A stretch of DNA of 64,000 nucleotides from an uncultured Pelagibacteraceae bacterium (GTDB lineage: Bacteria; Pseudomonadota; Alphaproteobacteria; Pelagibacterales; Pelagibacteraceae), in contig CACBEJ010000003.1 of the NCBI GenBank assembly GCA_902538255.1, positions 1 to 64,000 of the forward strand, given 5' to 3'. Below the pieces are notes generated by a model. That model was not told the origin of the DNA, searched no databases, and saw only the letters and a list, made by a program, of their open reading frames with translations. Shown in pieces: positions 30,137 to 37,267 of this stretch (positions are counted from its first letter, which is position 1; each line of letters begins with the position of its first letter). A program made the position numbers and the translations under genes.

Positions 30137-30984
30137 TGATTAGTTTAAAACGAAATAGTAAAACTGGAGAATTAGTTAAAGCTACTGGTGTAACCAGTCA
30201 AAAATTTAGAATCTATACTCCTAATCAAAATAAAGATTTTACTTTAAGCAGATCAAGATTTGATGATTTTATGACTTGTGAGAGATGTTTTTATTTAAAG
30301 GTAAATAAAGGCTTTATGTCTCCTTCAACTCCTGGATGGACATTAAATACATTAACTGACACCTTGTTAAAAAAGGAGTTTGATGAATGTAGGGCAAAAC
30401 AAATTCCTCATAGGATTATGACTAAATATAATCTTAGAGATTTGGTTCCATATGCTTCAGAAAAGATCAAGGGTAAAAATGGTAGTGATAAATTATTATT
30501 GGATGAATGGAGGGATTCACTTCATTATGGAATTAAGCATAGATTTAAAGATACCAACATTATTTTGCAAGGAGGCGTGGATGATGTTTGGTTTAATACT
30601 AAATCGAAAGAATTGGTCATAGCTGATTATAAATCTCAGCATAAAAAAGATGAGGTTTCCCAAGATACTTATTTCGATGATCCATACAAAGAAGGGTATC
30701 AAAGACAACTTGATTATTATGCATATATCTTAAAAGGTATGGGTTACAAGGTTTCATCAGATGCTTATTTTTATATATGTAATGCAAAAGAAGTTGATCA
30801 AGGTTTTCATGGCAAGATGTTATTTGATGAAGTTTTAATTCATTACAAAATCAAAACAGATTATCTCGAAGATGAGATTCAAAAAATGATAGATGTGATG
30901 AATTCCTCTGAGATACCAAATTTTCATGAAAGCTGTGAGAATTGTGCTTATGCAAGACAAAGGTCAGTTATTGATAAACTGTAA
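30136..30984 (+). CDS. Cas4/RecB-like PD-(D/E)XK nuclease
   Basis: A 282-residue nuclease of the Cas4/AddB-type PD-(D/E)XK group. The core is GGVDD (146-150), ADYKS (163-167, the DxK version of the ExK motif) and QRQLDYYAYIL (189-199, the QxxxY motif). Two cysteine pairs frame it: CERC (48-51) and CENC (267-270), placed like the Fe-S cluster ligands of Cas4, although Cas4 normally has one N-terminal and three C-terminal cysteines. It probably degrades or processes DNA ends. No cas genes or CRISPR array are nearby. It is the last gene before the right island junction. Confidence 0.82.
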   Translation: MISLKRNSKTGELVKATGVTSQKFRIYTPNQNKDFTLSRSRFDDFMTCERCFYLKVNKGFMSPSTPGWTLNTLTDTLLKKEFDECRAKQIPHRIMTKYNLRDLVPYASEKIKGKNGSDKLLLDEWRDSLHYGIKHRFKDTNIILQGGVDDVWFNTKSKELVIADYKSQHKKDEVSQDTYFDDPYKEGYQRQLDYYAYILKGMGYKVSSDAYFYICNAKEVDQGFHGKMLFDEVLIHYKIKTDYLEDEIQKMIDVMNSSEIPNFHESCENCAYARQRSVIDKL

Positions 30985-30987
30985 TCT

Positions 30988-31013
30988 ACTTACCAACCGA
31001 TTTACCAACCAAT
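30988..31013 (+). repeat. Tandem TTACCAACC boxes at right island end
   Basis: Two copies of a 12-base unit (ACTTACCAACCG, ATTTACCAACCA) lie 87 bases before the right tRNA repeat. The second box (31000-31013) matches the left-end box at 19458-19471 in 13 of 14 bases and has the same orientation. Such spaced direct repeats resemble recombinase arm sites. Confidence 0.4.
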
Positions 31014-31060
31014 GCAATTACAAAAGGAAATAAATAGAAACAAAGCAAAAACATTGATGC

Positions 31061-31086
31061 TTGATAAACTTTTTTTATGGTATAAA
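31061..31086 (+). promoter_or_regulatory. Promoter of the reconstituted tRNA (CAT)
   Basis: TTGATA (31061-31066) and TATAAA (31081-31086) with a 14-base spacer place transcription about 10 bases before the tRNA. TTGATAAAC (31061-31069) is also the left arm of a 9-bp inverted repeat with GTTTATCAA (31093-31101). The promoter lies within the island, so the element appears to bring its own promoter and 5' half to rebuild the tRNA. Confidence 0.5.
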
Positions 31087-31100
31087 ACCTAGGTTTATCA

Positions 31101-31142
31101 AAGGGCCTGTAGCTCAGTTGGTTAGAGCAGTACACTCATAAT
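31101..31142 (+). repeat. Right attachment repeat within the intact tRNA
   Basis: This segment repeats 19332-19373 with a single mismatch (A versus T in the anticodon stem). It covers the first 40 bases of the tRNA plus two A. The anticodon stem here is better paired than in the left copy, as expected for the functional copy. Confidence 0.88.
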
Positions 31143-31179
31143 GTATTGGTCCCAGGTTCGAGTCCTGGCGGGCCCACCA
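31103..31179 (+). tRNA. tRNA with anticodon CAT (Met, or Ile2)
   Basis: A 77-base canonical cloverleaf with acceptor GGGCCTG/CGGGCCC, D arm GCTC/GAGC with GG in the loop, anticodon stem GTACA/TGTAT with loop CTCATAA, T arm CCAGG/CCTGG with TTCGAGT, and encoded ACCA. CAT can be elongator Met or, with lysidine at C34, Ile2; the sequence alone does not decide. It restores the tRNA at the right junction of the island; mlaC follows on the opposite strand 1 base later. Confidence 0.93.
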
Positions 31180-31180
31180 A

Positions 31181-31771
31181 TTAATTATTTGAAAATTTTT
31201 CTAGAATATCAAAAAGAACATTAATATCTTTGTCGTTTGAGTTTAATATCGAGGCAAATTCTTCTTTCTGAGTTCTTGCTAGACTAAGTCCTTCAATTAT
31301 TAAATCTCTAATTAATGGATTTTCAGAATTTTTGGTATAAATTCTCCAATCAATTTTAACCTCTGGCCTTTCTGATGTAGCAATTAATACACTATTAACT
31401 ATTGTATAATTTTTATTTAAAACTTCTTTGCCATTAACCTGTATCTCTGGGTTAGTATACTCAGCTAACCTACTAGAGAAACTTTTTAAAAAATATTCTT
31501 CGAATAATTCAGAATATTTTTGTTTTTGATTTTCATTTAGGTTTTTTCTAGCTGGTCCTAGGGAATAGTATCCTACAGCCTTAATATCAACAGTTTCTTT
31601 TGCAATGGTCTTTAGTCTGTTAATTTTTTCGTTCTTTGTAAGATTTTCAGAAAGAATTTGAGAAGCTCTATTTACTGTGGATTGAACAAAAACATCTGGC
31701 TGTATTGAATAAGCAACATTATAATTGATATTTAATATGAAAATAATGATTAAAAATTTTTTAAAATTCAT
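31181..31771 (-). CDS. mlaC: Phospholipid-binding periplasmic protein MlaC
   Basis: MlaC ferries phospholipids between the outer-membrane MlaA complex and the inner-membrane MlaFEDB transporter. The 196-residue protein has an N-terminal signal peptide (hydrophobic to about residue 22) and MlaC-type segments: RASQILSENL, an ARKNLNENQKQKYSELFEEYFL helix pair, and VKIDWRIY with DLIIEGLSLARTQKEEF at the C-terminus. It lies 14 bases downstream of mlaA in the same direction; the transporter genes are not in the window. Confidence 0.9.
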   Translation of the reverse strand: MNFKKFLIIIFILNINYNVAYSIQPDVFVQSTVNRASQILSENLTKNEKINRLKTIAKETVDIKAVGYYSLGPARKNLNENQKQKYSELFEEYFLKSFSSRLAEYTNPEIQVNGKEVLNKNYTIVNSVLIATSERPEVKIDWRIYTKNSENPLIRDLIIEGLSLARTQKEEFASILNSNDKDINVLFDILEKFSNN

Positions 31772-31785
31772 TATTCAATTAATAT

Positions 31786-32574
31786 CTATTGTGTCTCTAT
31801 TTCTTCCCAATCGCTATCGTCTTGAGTTTCAATAATTTTATTTGTGTTTAGAATTTTTTGTTGTCTATCTTGTAAATATAAGCTTTTTACTGAAGCGTAA
31901 AAATCTATAGAATTTTTTTCTAAATTATCTATTGCATCATAATTTTTTGCTCTAAAATCTATTCCAGAAGTAACTCTTGATGCGTAATAATCAAAATCAC
32001 TAAAGTACTGAGTATCATTATTAACAGTAATATTGTACCAAGCATCCCCTCCTATAAAATTTGCAAATGATGCTGCTGTGTCCCTAACTGTACTAGGTCC
32101 TAAAACTGGTAATACCAAGTAGCAGCCAGGTCCAACACCCATTTTTGCTATTGATTGACCGTAATCCTCTTTTTCATATTCGGGCATACCAAGATGTTTA
32201 GCAACATCTATTAATCCAAGAATACCAATAGTAGAGTTAACAATGAACCTACCAGAGTTTACTCCTGCCATTTTTAAATCACCTTGTAAAATATTATTAG
32301 GAATTGTTACAAGGTTAGATAAATTATCTAAAGAATTGCTTACCCCAACTTTTACAGGAGCAGGTAAAATTCTATACATACTTGCAGCAGGCTTAAACAA
32401 CACTCCATCTAGAGCTTGGTTAAAAGCAAATGTTGCTCTATTTAAAGACTCAAAGCAATCTTTTACTTCAGACGGTTGATTTTTTTTTAAAATTAATTCA
32501 CCGTCAGAACCCGCGTTAGCATTTAGTACTGATAAAAATAATATAAATGTAGTTAGTAGTAATTTTTTAAACAT
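31786..32574 (-). CDS. mlaA: MlaA/VacJ-family protein without lipobox
   Basis: MlaA removes misplaced phospholipids from the outer leaflet of the outer membrane. The 262-residue protein aligns with the family: CFESLNRATFAFNQALD, LDNLSNLVTIPNNILQGD, GRFIVNSTIGILGLIDVA and GVGPGCYLVLPVLGPSTVRD. The N-terminal signal peptide ends in NANA-GSDG with no cysteine at the cleavage site, so the protein would be cut by signal peptidase I rather than lipidated, unlike E. coli MlaA. The C-terminal tail is acidic. It forms an operon with mlaC. Confidence 0.9.
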   Translation of the reverse strand: MFKKLLLTTFILFLSVLNANAGSDGELILKKNQPSEVKDCFESLNRATFAFNQALDGVLFKPAASMYRILPAPVKVGVSNSLDNLSNLVTIPNNILQGDLKMAGVNSGRFIVNSTIGILGLIDVAKHLGMPEYEKEDYGQSIAKMGVGPGCYLVLPVLGPSTVRDTAASFANFIGGDAWYNITVNNDTQYFSDFDYYASRVTSGIDFRAKNYDAIDNLEKNSIDFYASVKSLYLQDRQQKILNTNKIIETQDDSDWEEIETQ

Positions 32575-32678
32575 ATATGCTTATATAATATATAAATTTT
32601 TAATGTAAATTAACTTAAATTTTATAAAAATGACTATAAAATGTCTAAAAATTAGCCAAAATAGTTGCTTAAACTGAA

Positions 32679-33410
32679 ATGAATACAACCCTGAATTATT
32701 CTCCAAATTTTGACCCAAATAAAAGAAGAGCAAAACAAATTAAATTTGTAATTTTTCATTACACTGGCATGCGAAGGGAAAATGATGCAATTAAAAAATT
32801 AACTTCAAAAAAATCAAAAGTTAGTTGTCATTATCTAATAAAAAGTAATGGTGAGATATTAATTTTTGTACCTGAACTATATATTGCCTGGCACGCAGGA
32901 ATTTCATTCTGGAGGAAATATAAACTGATTAATAAATTTTCTATAGGAATTGAGTTAAGTAATCCAGGTCATGACTATAATTATAAAAAATTTCCAAAAA
33001 AACAAATAAACTCTCTAATTAAGTTGAGTAAATTTTTAATTAGAAAATATAAAATTAAACCATCTTTTTTTTTAGGTCATTCAGATATAGCAGTGGATAG
33101 AAAAAAAGACCCAGGTGAAAAATTTCCTTGGAAATATTTATCTAAAAAGAAAATTGGTTTGTGGCATGATCTAAATCAGAATTTTACTCAAAAAAAAAGA
33201 AATATAGAATTAAAAAAAAATGATAAATTAAAATTTTTTAAAAATTTAGCTAAAATTGGCTATCCTAAGATAAAATTTATTTATGAAACTAGATATACAA
33301 AGTTAATTACAAAAGCATTTCAAAGAAGATTTAGACAAGAATTAATTAATGGTATTATTGATCTAGAATGCTTAGTTATCAGTGATAATATAGCAAAAAA
33401 AATAAAATAA
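32679..33410 (+). CDS. N-acetylmuramoyl-L-alanine amidase, AmpD/AmiD-type
   Basis: An amidase_2 zinc hydrolase that cuts the bond between MurNAc and L-Ala in peptidoglycan or its fragments. In the 243-residue protein the likely zinc ligands are His in FHYTGM (~28), His in WHAG (~75) and a later GHSD (~135), with IGIELSNPG between them. No signal peptide is seen, so a cytoplasmic recycling role (AmpD-like) is possible; other members are lipoproteins or secreted. It lies upstream of rnpB and mraZ, an order seen in other Alphaproteobacteria. Confidence 0.85.
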   Translation: MNTTLNYSPNFDPNKRRAKQIKFVIFHYTGMRRENDAIKKLTSKKSKVSCHYLIKSNGEILIFVPELYIAWHAGISFWRKYKLINKFSIGIELSNPGHDYNYKKFPKKQINSLIKLSKFLIRKYKIKPSFFLGHSDIAVDRKKDPGEKFPWKYLSKKKIGLWHDLNQNFTQKKRNIELKKNDKLKFFKNLAKIGYPKIKFIYETRYTKLITKAFQRRFRQELINGIIDLECLVISDNIAKKIK

Positions 33411-33416
33411 TTTCCC

Positions 33417-33442
33417 TTGATATTTTAAGCTTAAATTATAAG
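33417..33442 (+). promoter_or_regulatory. rnpB: Probable rnpB promoter
   Basis: TTGATA (33417-33422) and TATAAG (33437-33442) are 14 bases apart, and the -10 lies 7 bases before the RNase P RNA. The same TTGATA-14-TATAA arrangement precedes the tRNA at 31103, so the short spacer may be a local promoter style, though a 17-base alternative cannot be excluded. Confidence 0.4.
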
Positions 33443-33449
33443 TTGTATA

Positions 33450-33806
33450 TGCCAGATAAATGACTTATCGCTTTAAATTATTTTAAAGAGGAAAGTCCGG
33501 GCTCTACAAGGATACAGTGCCAGGTAATTCCTGGCGGGGGAAACCCTAGGGACAGTGCCACAGAAAATAAACCGCCATAACATGGCAAGGGTGAAAAGGT
33601 GTGGTAAGAGCACACCGGTTCTATTGGTAACAATGAACGCTGGAAAACCCCACTGGGAGCAAGACTAAGTAGAGATGACATTGTTTAAAAACTAAAAGCC
33701 GTCCTTGGCTAGTCATCAGGGTTAGTTGCTTGAGCTTAAGAGTGATTTTAAGCCTAGACAAATGATAAGTTTAAATGACAGAACCCGGCTTATAGTTTAT
33801 CTGGCA
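33450..33806 (+). ncRNA. rnpB: RNase P RNA (M1 RNA)
   Basis: The catalytic RNA that matures tRNA 5' ends. Terminal helix P1 is formed by tgccagataaa (from 33450) and tttatctggca (to 33806). The universal core is plain: GAGGAAAGTCCGGGCTC near 33487, CAGTGCCAGGTAATTCCTGGCGGGGG, a CCCTAGGGACAGTGCCACAGAAA stretch (P4-P10 region), GGGTGAAAAGGTGTGGTAAGAGCACACC, and the 3' ACAGAACCCGGCTTAT element. This is a bacterial type A RNA. Ends are given from the P1 pairing and may be off by a few bases. Confidence 0.95.
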
Positions 33807-33913
33807 CTCTATATTTATTATCATAAATAAGTTTCATCGTTTGTTCTCATTTTTGTACCGTAGAGTCAATTTTCTTTCTTATTAAAACAATATTAGCACT
33901 AAAATATTAGGTA

Positions 33914-33968
33914 TTGACGTCTAGTCGCAAAACCCATAATATCCCATAAATTCCCATTTATATGGGAA
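33914..33968 (+). promoter_or_regulatory. mraZ promoter and MraZ operator
   Basis: TTGACG (33914-33919) and TAATAT (33937-33942) form a promoter with a 17-base spacer. Three CCCAT units (33933, 33943, 33953) repeat at exactly 10 bases and continue the -10 region; on the other strand they read ATGGG. MraZ of E. coli and other bacteria binds TGGG-type direct repeats with this helical spacing, so autorepression of the dcw cluster is likely. The third unit also forms a TTCCCAT...ATGGGAA inverted repeat ending at 33968. Confidence 0.8.
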
Positions 33969-33986
33969 TAAAGGAATTTATGTTTT

Positions 33987-34445
33987 ATGTTTTTATCAAC
34001 ATACGAAAACAAATTAGACAAAAAAGGGAGAGTATCTGTGCCTGCTAGTTTTAGGTCACATTTATCAAATCTAGGTTACAACGGCATTATTTGTTACCCC
34101 TCTTTTAATAATTATTCAATAGAAGCATGTTCTCAAGACAGAATTGAAAAAATTTCTTCAGCAATAGATTCTTTAAATCCTTTTGAGGAAAAAAGAGATT
34201 ATTTTGCAACATCTATTTTAGCTGAAAGTATAAATTTACAATTTGATACTGAAGGAAGAATTTCAATCCCTTCTAAATTATTAAAACATGCAAAAATTAA
34301 AAATAGCATGTTGTTTGTCGGGCAAGGTCAAACCTTTCAAATATGGGAACCAACAGCATTTGAAAAATTTAAGGTAACAGCAAGAAAAAAAGCAAATATT
34401 AATAGAGCTAATCTTAAATGGGAGCTTCAACAAAACAAACAATAG
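33987..34445 (+). CDS. mraZ: Transcriptional regulator MraZ
   Basis: MraZ is a ring-forming DNA-binding protein (two AbrB-like SpoVT/MraZ domains) that represses the division and cell-wall cluster. The 152-residue protein has the repeat motif DKKGRVSVPASFR near the N-terminus and the second copy DTEGRISIPSKLL around residue 90. The ATG at 33987 gives the standard N-terminus; the nearby ATG at 33980 is out of frame. Three operator repeats lie upstream. ftsZ follows after 9 bases. Confidence 0.95.
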   Translation: MFLSTYENKLDKKGRVSVPASFRSHLSNLGYNGIICYPSFNNYSIEACSQDRIEKISSAIDSLNPFEEKRDYFATSILAESINLQFDTEGRISIPSKLLKHAKIKNSMLFVGQGQTFQIWEPTAFEKFKVTARKKANINRANLKWELQQNKQ

Positions 34446-34454
34446 GGGATAAAA

Positions 34455-35936
34455 ATGACAATTAACTTTAAAGCACCAGAGATAAAAGAGCTACAACCAC
34501 GATTACTAGTTTTAGGAGTTGGTGGAGCTGGCGGAAATGCAATTAATGAAATGATTGAAAATAATCTTCAAGGAGTAGAATTTATTGCAGTCAATACAGA
34601 CGCTCAAGATTTAAAATTAAGTAAAGCAAAAACAAGAATTCAAATCGGTTTAAATTTAACAAAAGGCTTAGGAGCAGGTGCAAAGCTTGATATTGGTCAA
34701 GCCGCTGCTGATGAATCTTTAAATGAAATTGTAAATACACTTCAGGGTGCAAACATGGTTTTTATTGCAGCTGGGATGGGAGGTGGAACAGGTACTGGTG
34801 CTGCTCATGTCATAGCAAGAGCTGCTAAAGAATTAAATATATTAACTGTAGGTGTTGTGACTCTTCCATTTTTGTATGAAGGCCCCTCTAGAATGAGAAG
34901 AGCACAACAAGGTTTGGAAGAGTTAAGAAAACATGTTGATACAATAATTGTTATTCCTAATCAAAACCTATTCAAAATAGCTAACGAACAAACAACTTTT
35001 GAAGAGTCGTTTAATCTTTCAAATAATGTTTTAATGCATGGTGTTCAAAGTATAACTGATTTGATGGTAAGACCTGGTTTAATCAACTTGGATTTTGCTG
35101 ATGTTGAGACTGTTATGGCAGCAATGGGTAAAGCCATGATGGGTACTGGTGAAGCTGAGGGAGAAGGTAGAGCTCTAAAAGCAGCCGAGATGGCAATTAG
35201 TAATCCATTAATTGATGACTACACCTTAAAAGGTGCAAAAGGATTACTAGTAAATATTACTGGCGGTAAAGATTTAAAACTTTTTGAAGTTGATGAAGCA
35301 GTAAATAAAGTAAGAGCAGAAGTTGATCCTGAAGCAGAATTAATTATTGGAGCAATCACTGATACAGAGCTGGATGGAAAAATGAGAGTTTCAATTGTTG
35401 CGACCTCATTAGATGGTCAACAACCAGAGTCAAAATCTGTTGTTAACATGGTTCATCGAATTCAAAATCGTAACCCTGGTTACTCTGATTTTTCAAATAT
35501 GGGATCTTCTCAATCCTTCAATTTTTCAAACACAATATCATCAAACCCCATTACTCATGGTGCTAATGCTCTAAAACTTGAAAATGAGATTATCCAAGAG
35601 CAACAAACTGAAAGCTCCCATAATCAAATGATGAATGAAGAGGTTGTTCAAAATACTAACAAGGAAAGTGAGAGTATTGTTGAAGATAATTCAGTTAATG
35701 AAAAGGAAAAATCTTTTACGCAAGGAGCTATGGAAACTAATCATGAAGAAAACTATGAGAACAATTTTGATGAAGAGATTTCGAATGATCTCAAGGAATT
35801 TGGAGTTGATTCTGATGCGCCAGATTTATTCAGTTCTGAATCTGAAAGCTCAAGTTCAGATGAACTTTTATCTTCTGACCAAGAGGAAGAAGATGATCTT
35901 GAGATACCAGCATTCTTAAGAAGACAAAAAAATTAA
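34455..35936 (+). CDS. ftsZ: Cell division tubulin FtsZ
   Basis: FtsZ polymerises into the Z ring. In the 493-residue protein the GTPase signature GGGTGTG is at 109-115, with the N-terminal [13 protein letters not shown] and the T7-loop region ([18 protein letters not shown]). A long acidic, Ser/Glu/Asn-rich linker (about 330-480) precedes the C-terminal conserved peptide EIPAFLRRQ that binds FtsA and other partners. Its placement between mraZ and rsmH is unusual: most bacteria have ftsZ directly after ftsA, at the far end of the cluster. There is no second copy in the window. Confidence 0.97.
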   Translation: MTINFKAPEIKELQPRLLVLGVGGAGGNAINEMIENNLQGVEFIAVNTDAQDLKLSKAKTRIQIGLNLTKGLGAGAKLDIGQAAADESLNEIVNTLQGANMVFIAAGMGGGTGTGAAHVIARAAKELNILTVGVVTLPFLYEGPSRMRRAQQGLEELRKHVDTIIVIPNQNLFKIANEQTTFEESFNLSNNVLMHGVQSITDLMVRPGLINLDFADVETVMAAMGKAMMGTGEAEGEGRALKAAEMAISNPLIDDYTLKGAKGLLVNITGGKDLKLFEVDEAVNKVRAEVDPEAELIIGAITDTELDGKMRVSIVATSLDGQQPESKSVVNMVHRIQNRNPGYSDFSNMGSSQSFNFSNTISSNPITHGANALKLENEIIQEQQTESSHNQMMNEEVVQNTNKESESIVEDNSVNEKEKSFTQGAMETNHEENYENNFDEEISNDLKEFGVDSDAPDLFSSESESSSSDELLSSDQEEEDDLEIPAFLRRQKN

Positions 35937-35954
35937 TGGTCTTCTTAGAAATAA

Positions 35955-36965
35955 ATGGACGCCACCATAGTACCAAAAATACAAAAGCATTATCCGGTAC
36001 TGCTAAAAGAAATTATTAGCGTTATTTCCCCTCAACATGGTGGCACATTTATTGATTGTACTTTCGGTCAAGGTGGTTATTCCAAAAAAATTTTAGATTT
36101 TAAAAATACAAAAGTTATAGCTCTAGATAGAGATTTAGAGAGTGCAAAAATTGCTAATCAATTAAAAGAAAATTTTGAAGATAGATTTATATTTAAAAAT
36201 ATTAAATTTAGTCAGTTAAGTAATTTAAAACTCAAAAATGAAAACATAAGAGGAGTAATTTTTGATCTAGGTTATTCTTATACTCAAATAAAAGACCCAC
36301 AAAAAGGATTGTCATTTTCTGATAGTGGTAAATTAAATATGCAACTAGGATTAAATAGTTATTCAGCAGAAGACGTAATTAATAAACTTGATGAAAAAGA
36401 ATTAGAAAGAATTTTTAAATTTTTTGGAGATGAAAAAGAAGCAAAATTTATTGCACGAAATATAACAAAAGAAAGATCTAAAAATCTAATTGATACTAAA
36501 TCTTTAGTTGAAATTATTGACAATTCAAAAAAAAGAAAAAATTTTAAAGTTCATAATGCGACCAAAGTTTTCCAGGCACTAAGAATATTAGTAAATAAAG
36601 AAATAAGTGAATTAATTTATGGGCTTATTAATGCCACTAAAGTTTTAAAAAAAGGGGGTGTTTTAGGGGTAGTTACATTTCATTCTTTAGAGGATAAAAT
36701 AGTAAAATATTTTTTTAAAAGTCTCTCTGAAAACAAAAGTATTTCACGATATAGCCCTGTTGTAAAACAAGCAGATATATTATTTAATTTAATTCAAAAA
36801 AAACCAATAACTCCTTCAGAAGAAGAGGTAAGCAAAAATCCATCATCTAGATCTGCTAAACTTAGATATGTAATAAAAAAAAAGGATTTTTATAATTTTG
36901 ATAATGATTTAGAGGAGCAATTCAGAAATTATATTGAAATTGAAAATTATGGAGACAAACTGTGA
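35955..36965 (+). CDS. rsmH: 16S rRNA (cytosine-N4) methyltransferase RsmH
   Basis: RsmH (MraW) methylates N4 of C1402 in 16S rRNA. The 336-residue protein has the SAM motif [14 protein letters not shown] (33-46), DRD in the second strand, [10 protein letters not shown], and the conserved [10 protein letters not shown] near the C-terminus followed by [10 protein letters not shown]. It sits in the dcw cluster as expected. The stop overlaps the GTG start of ftsL. Confidence 0.95.
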   Translation: MDATIVPKIQKHYPVLLKEIISVISPQHGGTFIDCTFGQGGYSKKILDFKNTKVIALDRDLESAKIANQLKENFEDRFIFKNIKFSQLSNLKLKNENIRGVIFDLGYSYTQIKDPQKGLSFSDSGKLNMQLGLNSYSAEDVINKLDEKELERIFKFFGDEKEAKFIARNITKERSKNLIDTKSLVEIIDNSKKRKNFKVHNATKVFQALRILVNKEISELIYGLINATKVLKKGGVLGVVTFHSLEDKIVKYFFKSLSENKSISRYSPVVKQADILFNLIQKKPITPSEEEVSKNPSSRSAKLRYVIKKKDFYNFDNDLEEQFRNYIEIENYGDKL

Positions 36966-37267
36966 AAAAGTTTGCTTTAGCAGTAGTGATTTTTTTTTTA
37001 GTCCTATCAACTGCAATAATAAAAAATACGACTAAACAGATTGAAGATGAAATATTCACAGCAAAAGAGAATATAAGAGTTTTAAAGTCAGAATTTGAAA
37101 ATATATCATTGGAGTATGATTACTTAAGTTCTGCTGAAAGATTACTTGAATATCAGTCTAAGTATTTTGAGGATGAGTTAATACAAAAAAATATAAACGA
37201 TTTAAAAATTTATAATATTTCAGATGATTTAAATAAAATCCAAAATTTTAAAATTATAAGAGAGTAA
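36962..37267 (+). CDS. ftsL: Probable FtsL
   Basis: A 101-residue bitopic protein with one N-terminal transmembrane helix (about residues 3-20) and a following heptad-like helical region ([20 protein letters not shown]), as in FtsL, which pairs with FtsB and activates septal synthesis. Position between rsmH and ftsI supports this; sequence conservation in the family is low. It starts with GTG overlapping rsmH, and its stop shares a base with the ftsI start (TAATG). Confidence 0.72.
   Translation: MKKFALAVVIFFLVLSTAIIKNTTKQIEDEIFTAKENIRVLKSEFENISLEYDYLSSAERLLEYQSKYFEDELIQKNINDLKIYNISDDLNKIQNFKIIRE

Larger units (their letters stand above)
19374..31100. mobile_element. tRNA-associated genomic island carrying a defence gene cluster
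   Basis: About 11.7 kb lies between the truncated tRNA copy (left) and the complete tRNA copy (right). The content is accessory: two DNA cytosine methyltransferases, several PD-(D/E)XK-like proteins, a Z1 helicase-like ATPase, small unknown genes and a Cas4-like nuclease. The flanking genes (rpoD with tRNA-Val on the left; mlaC on the right) are core. No integrase, transposase or replication gene is visible, so the element either was mobilised in trans or has lost its recombinase. Short TTACCAAC boxes lie about 85 bases inside both ends. Confidence 0.8.

Noticed and set aside
30136-30984. Part of a CRISPR-Cas adaptation module (Cas4)
   Set aside because: No cas1, cas2 or repeat-spacer array was seen in the window; the nuclease core alone is not enough.
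19374-31100. A prophage
   Set aside because: No capsid, terminase, portal, tail or lysis gene is recognisable; content fits a defence island.
33478-33681. A 67-codon open frame on the minus strand
   Set aside because: It lies wholly inside the RNase P RNA gene, whose conserved core explains the sequence.
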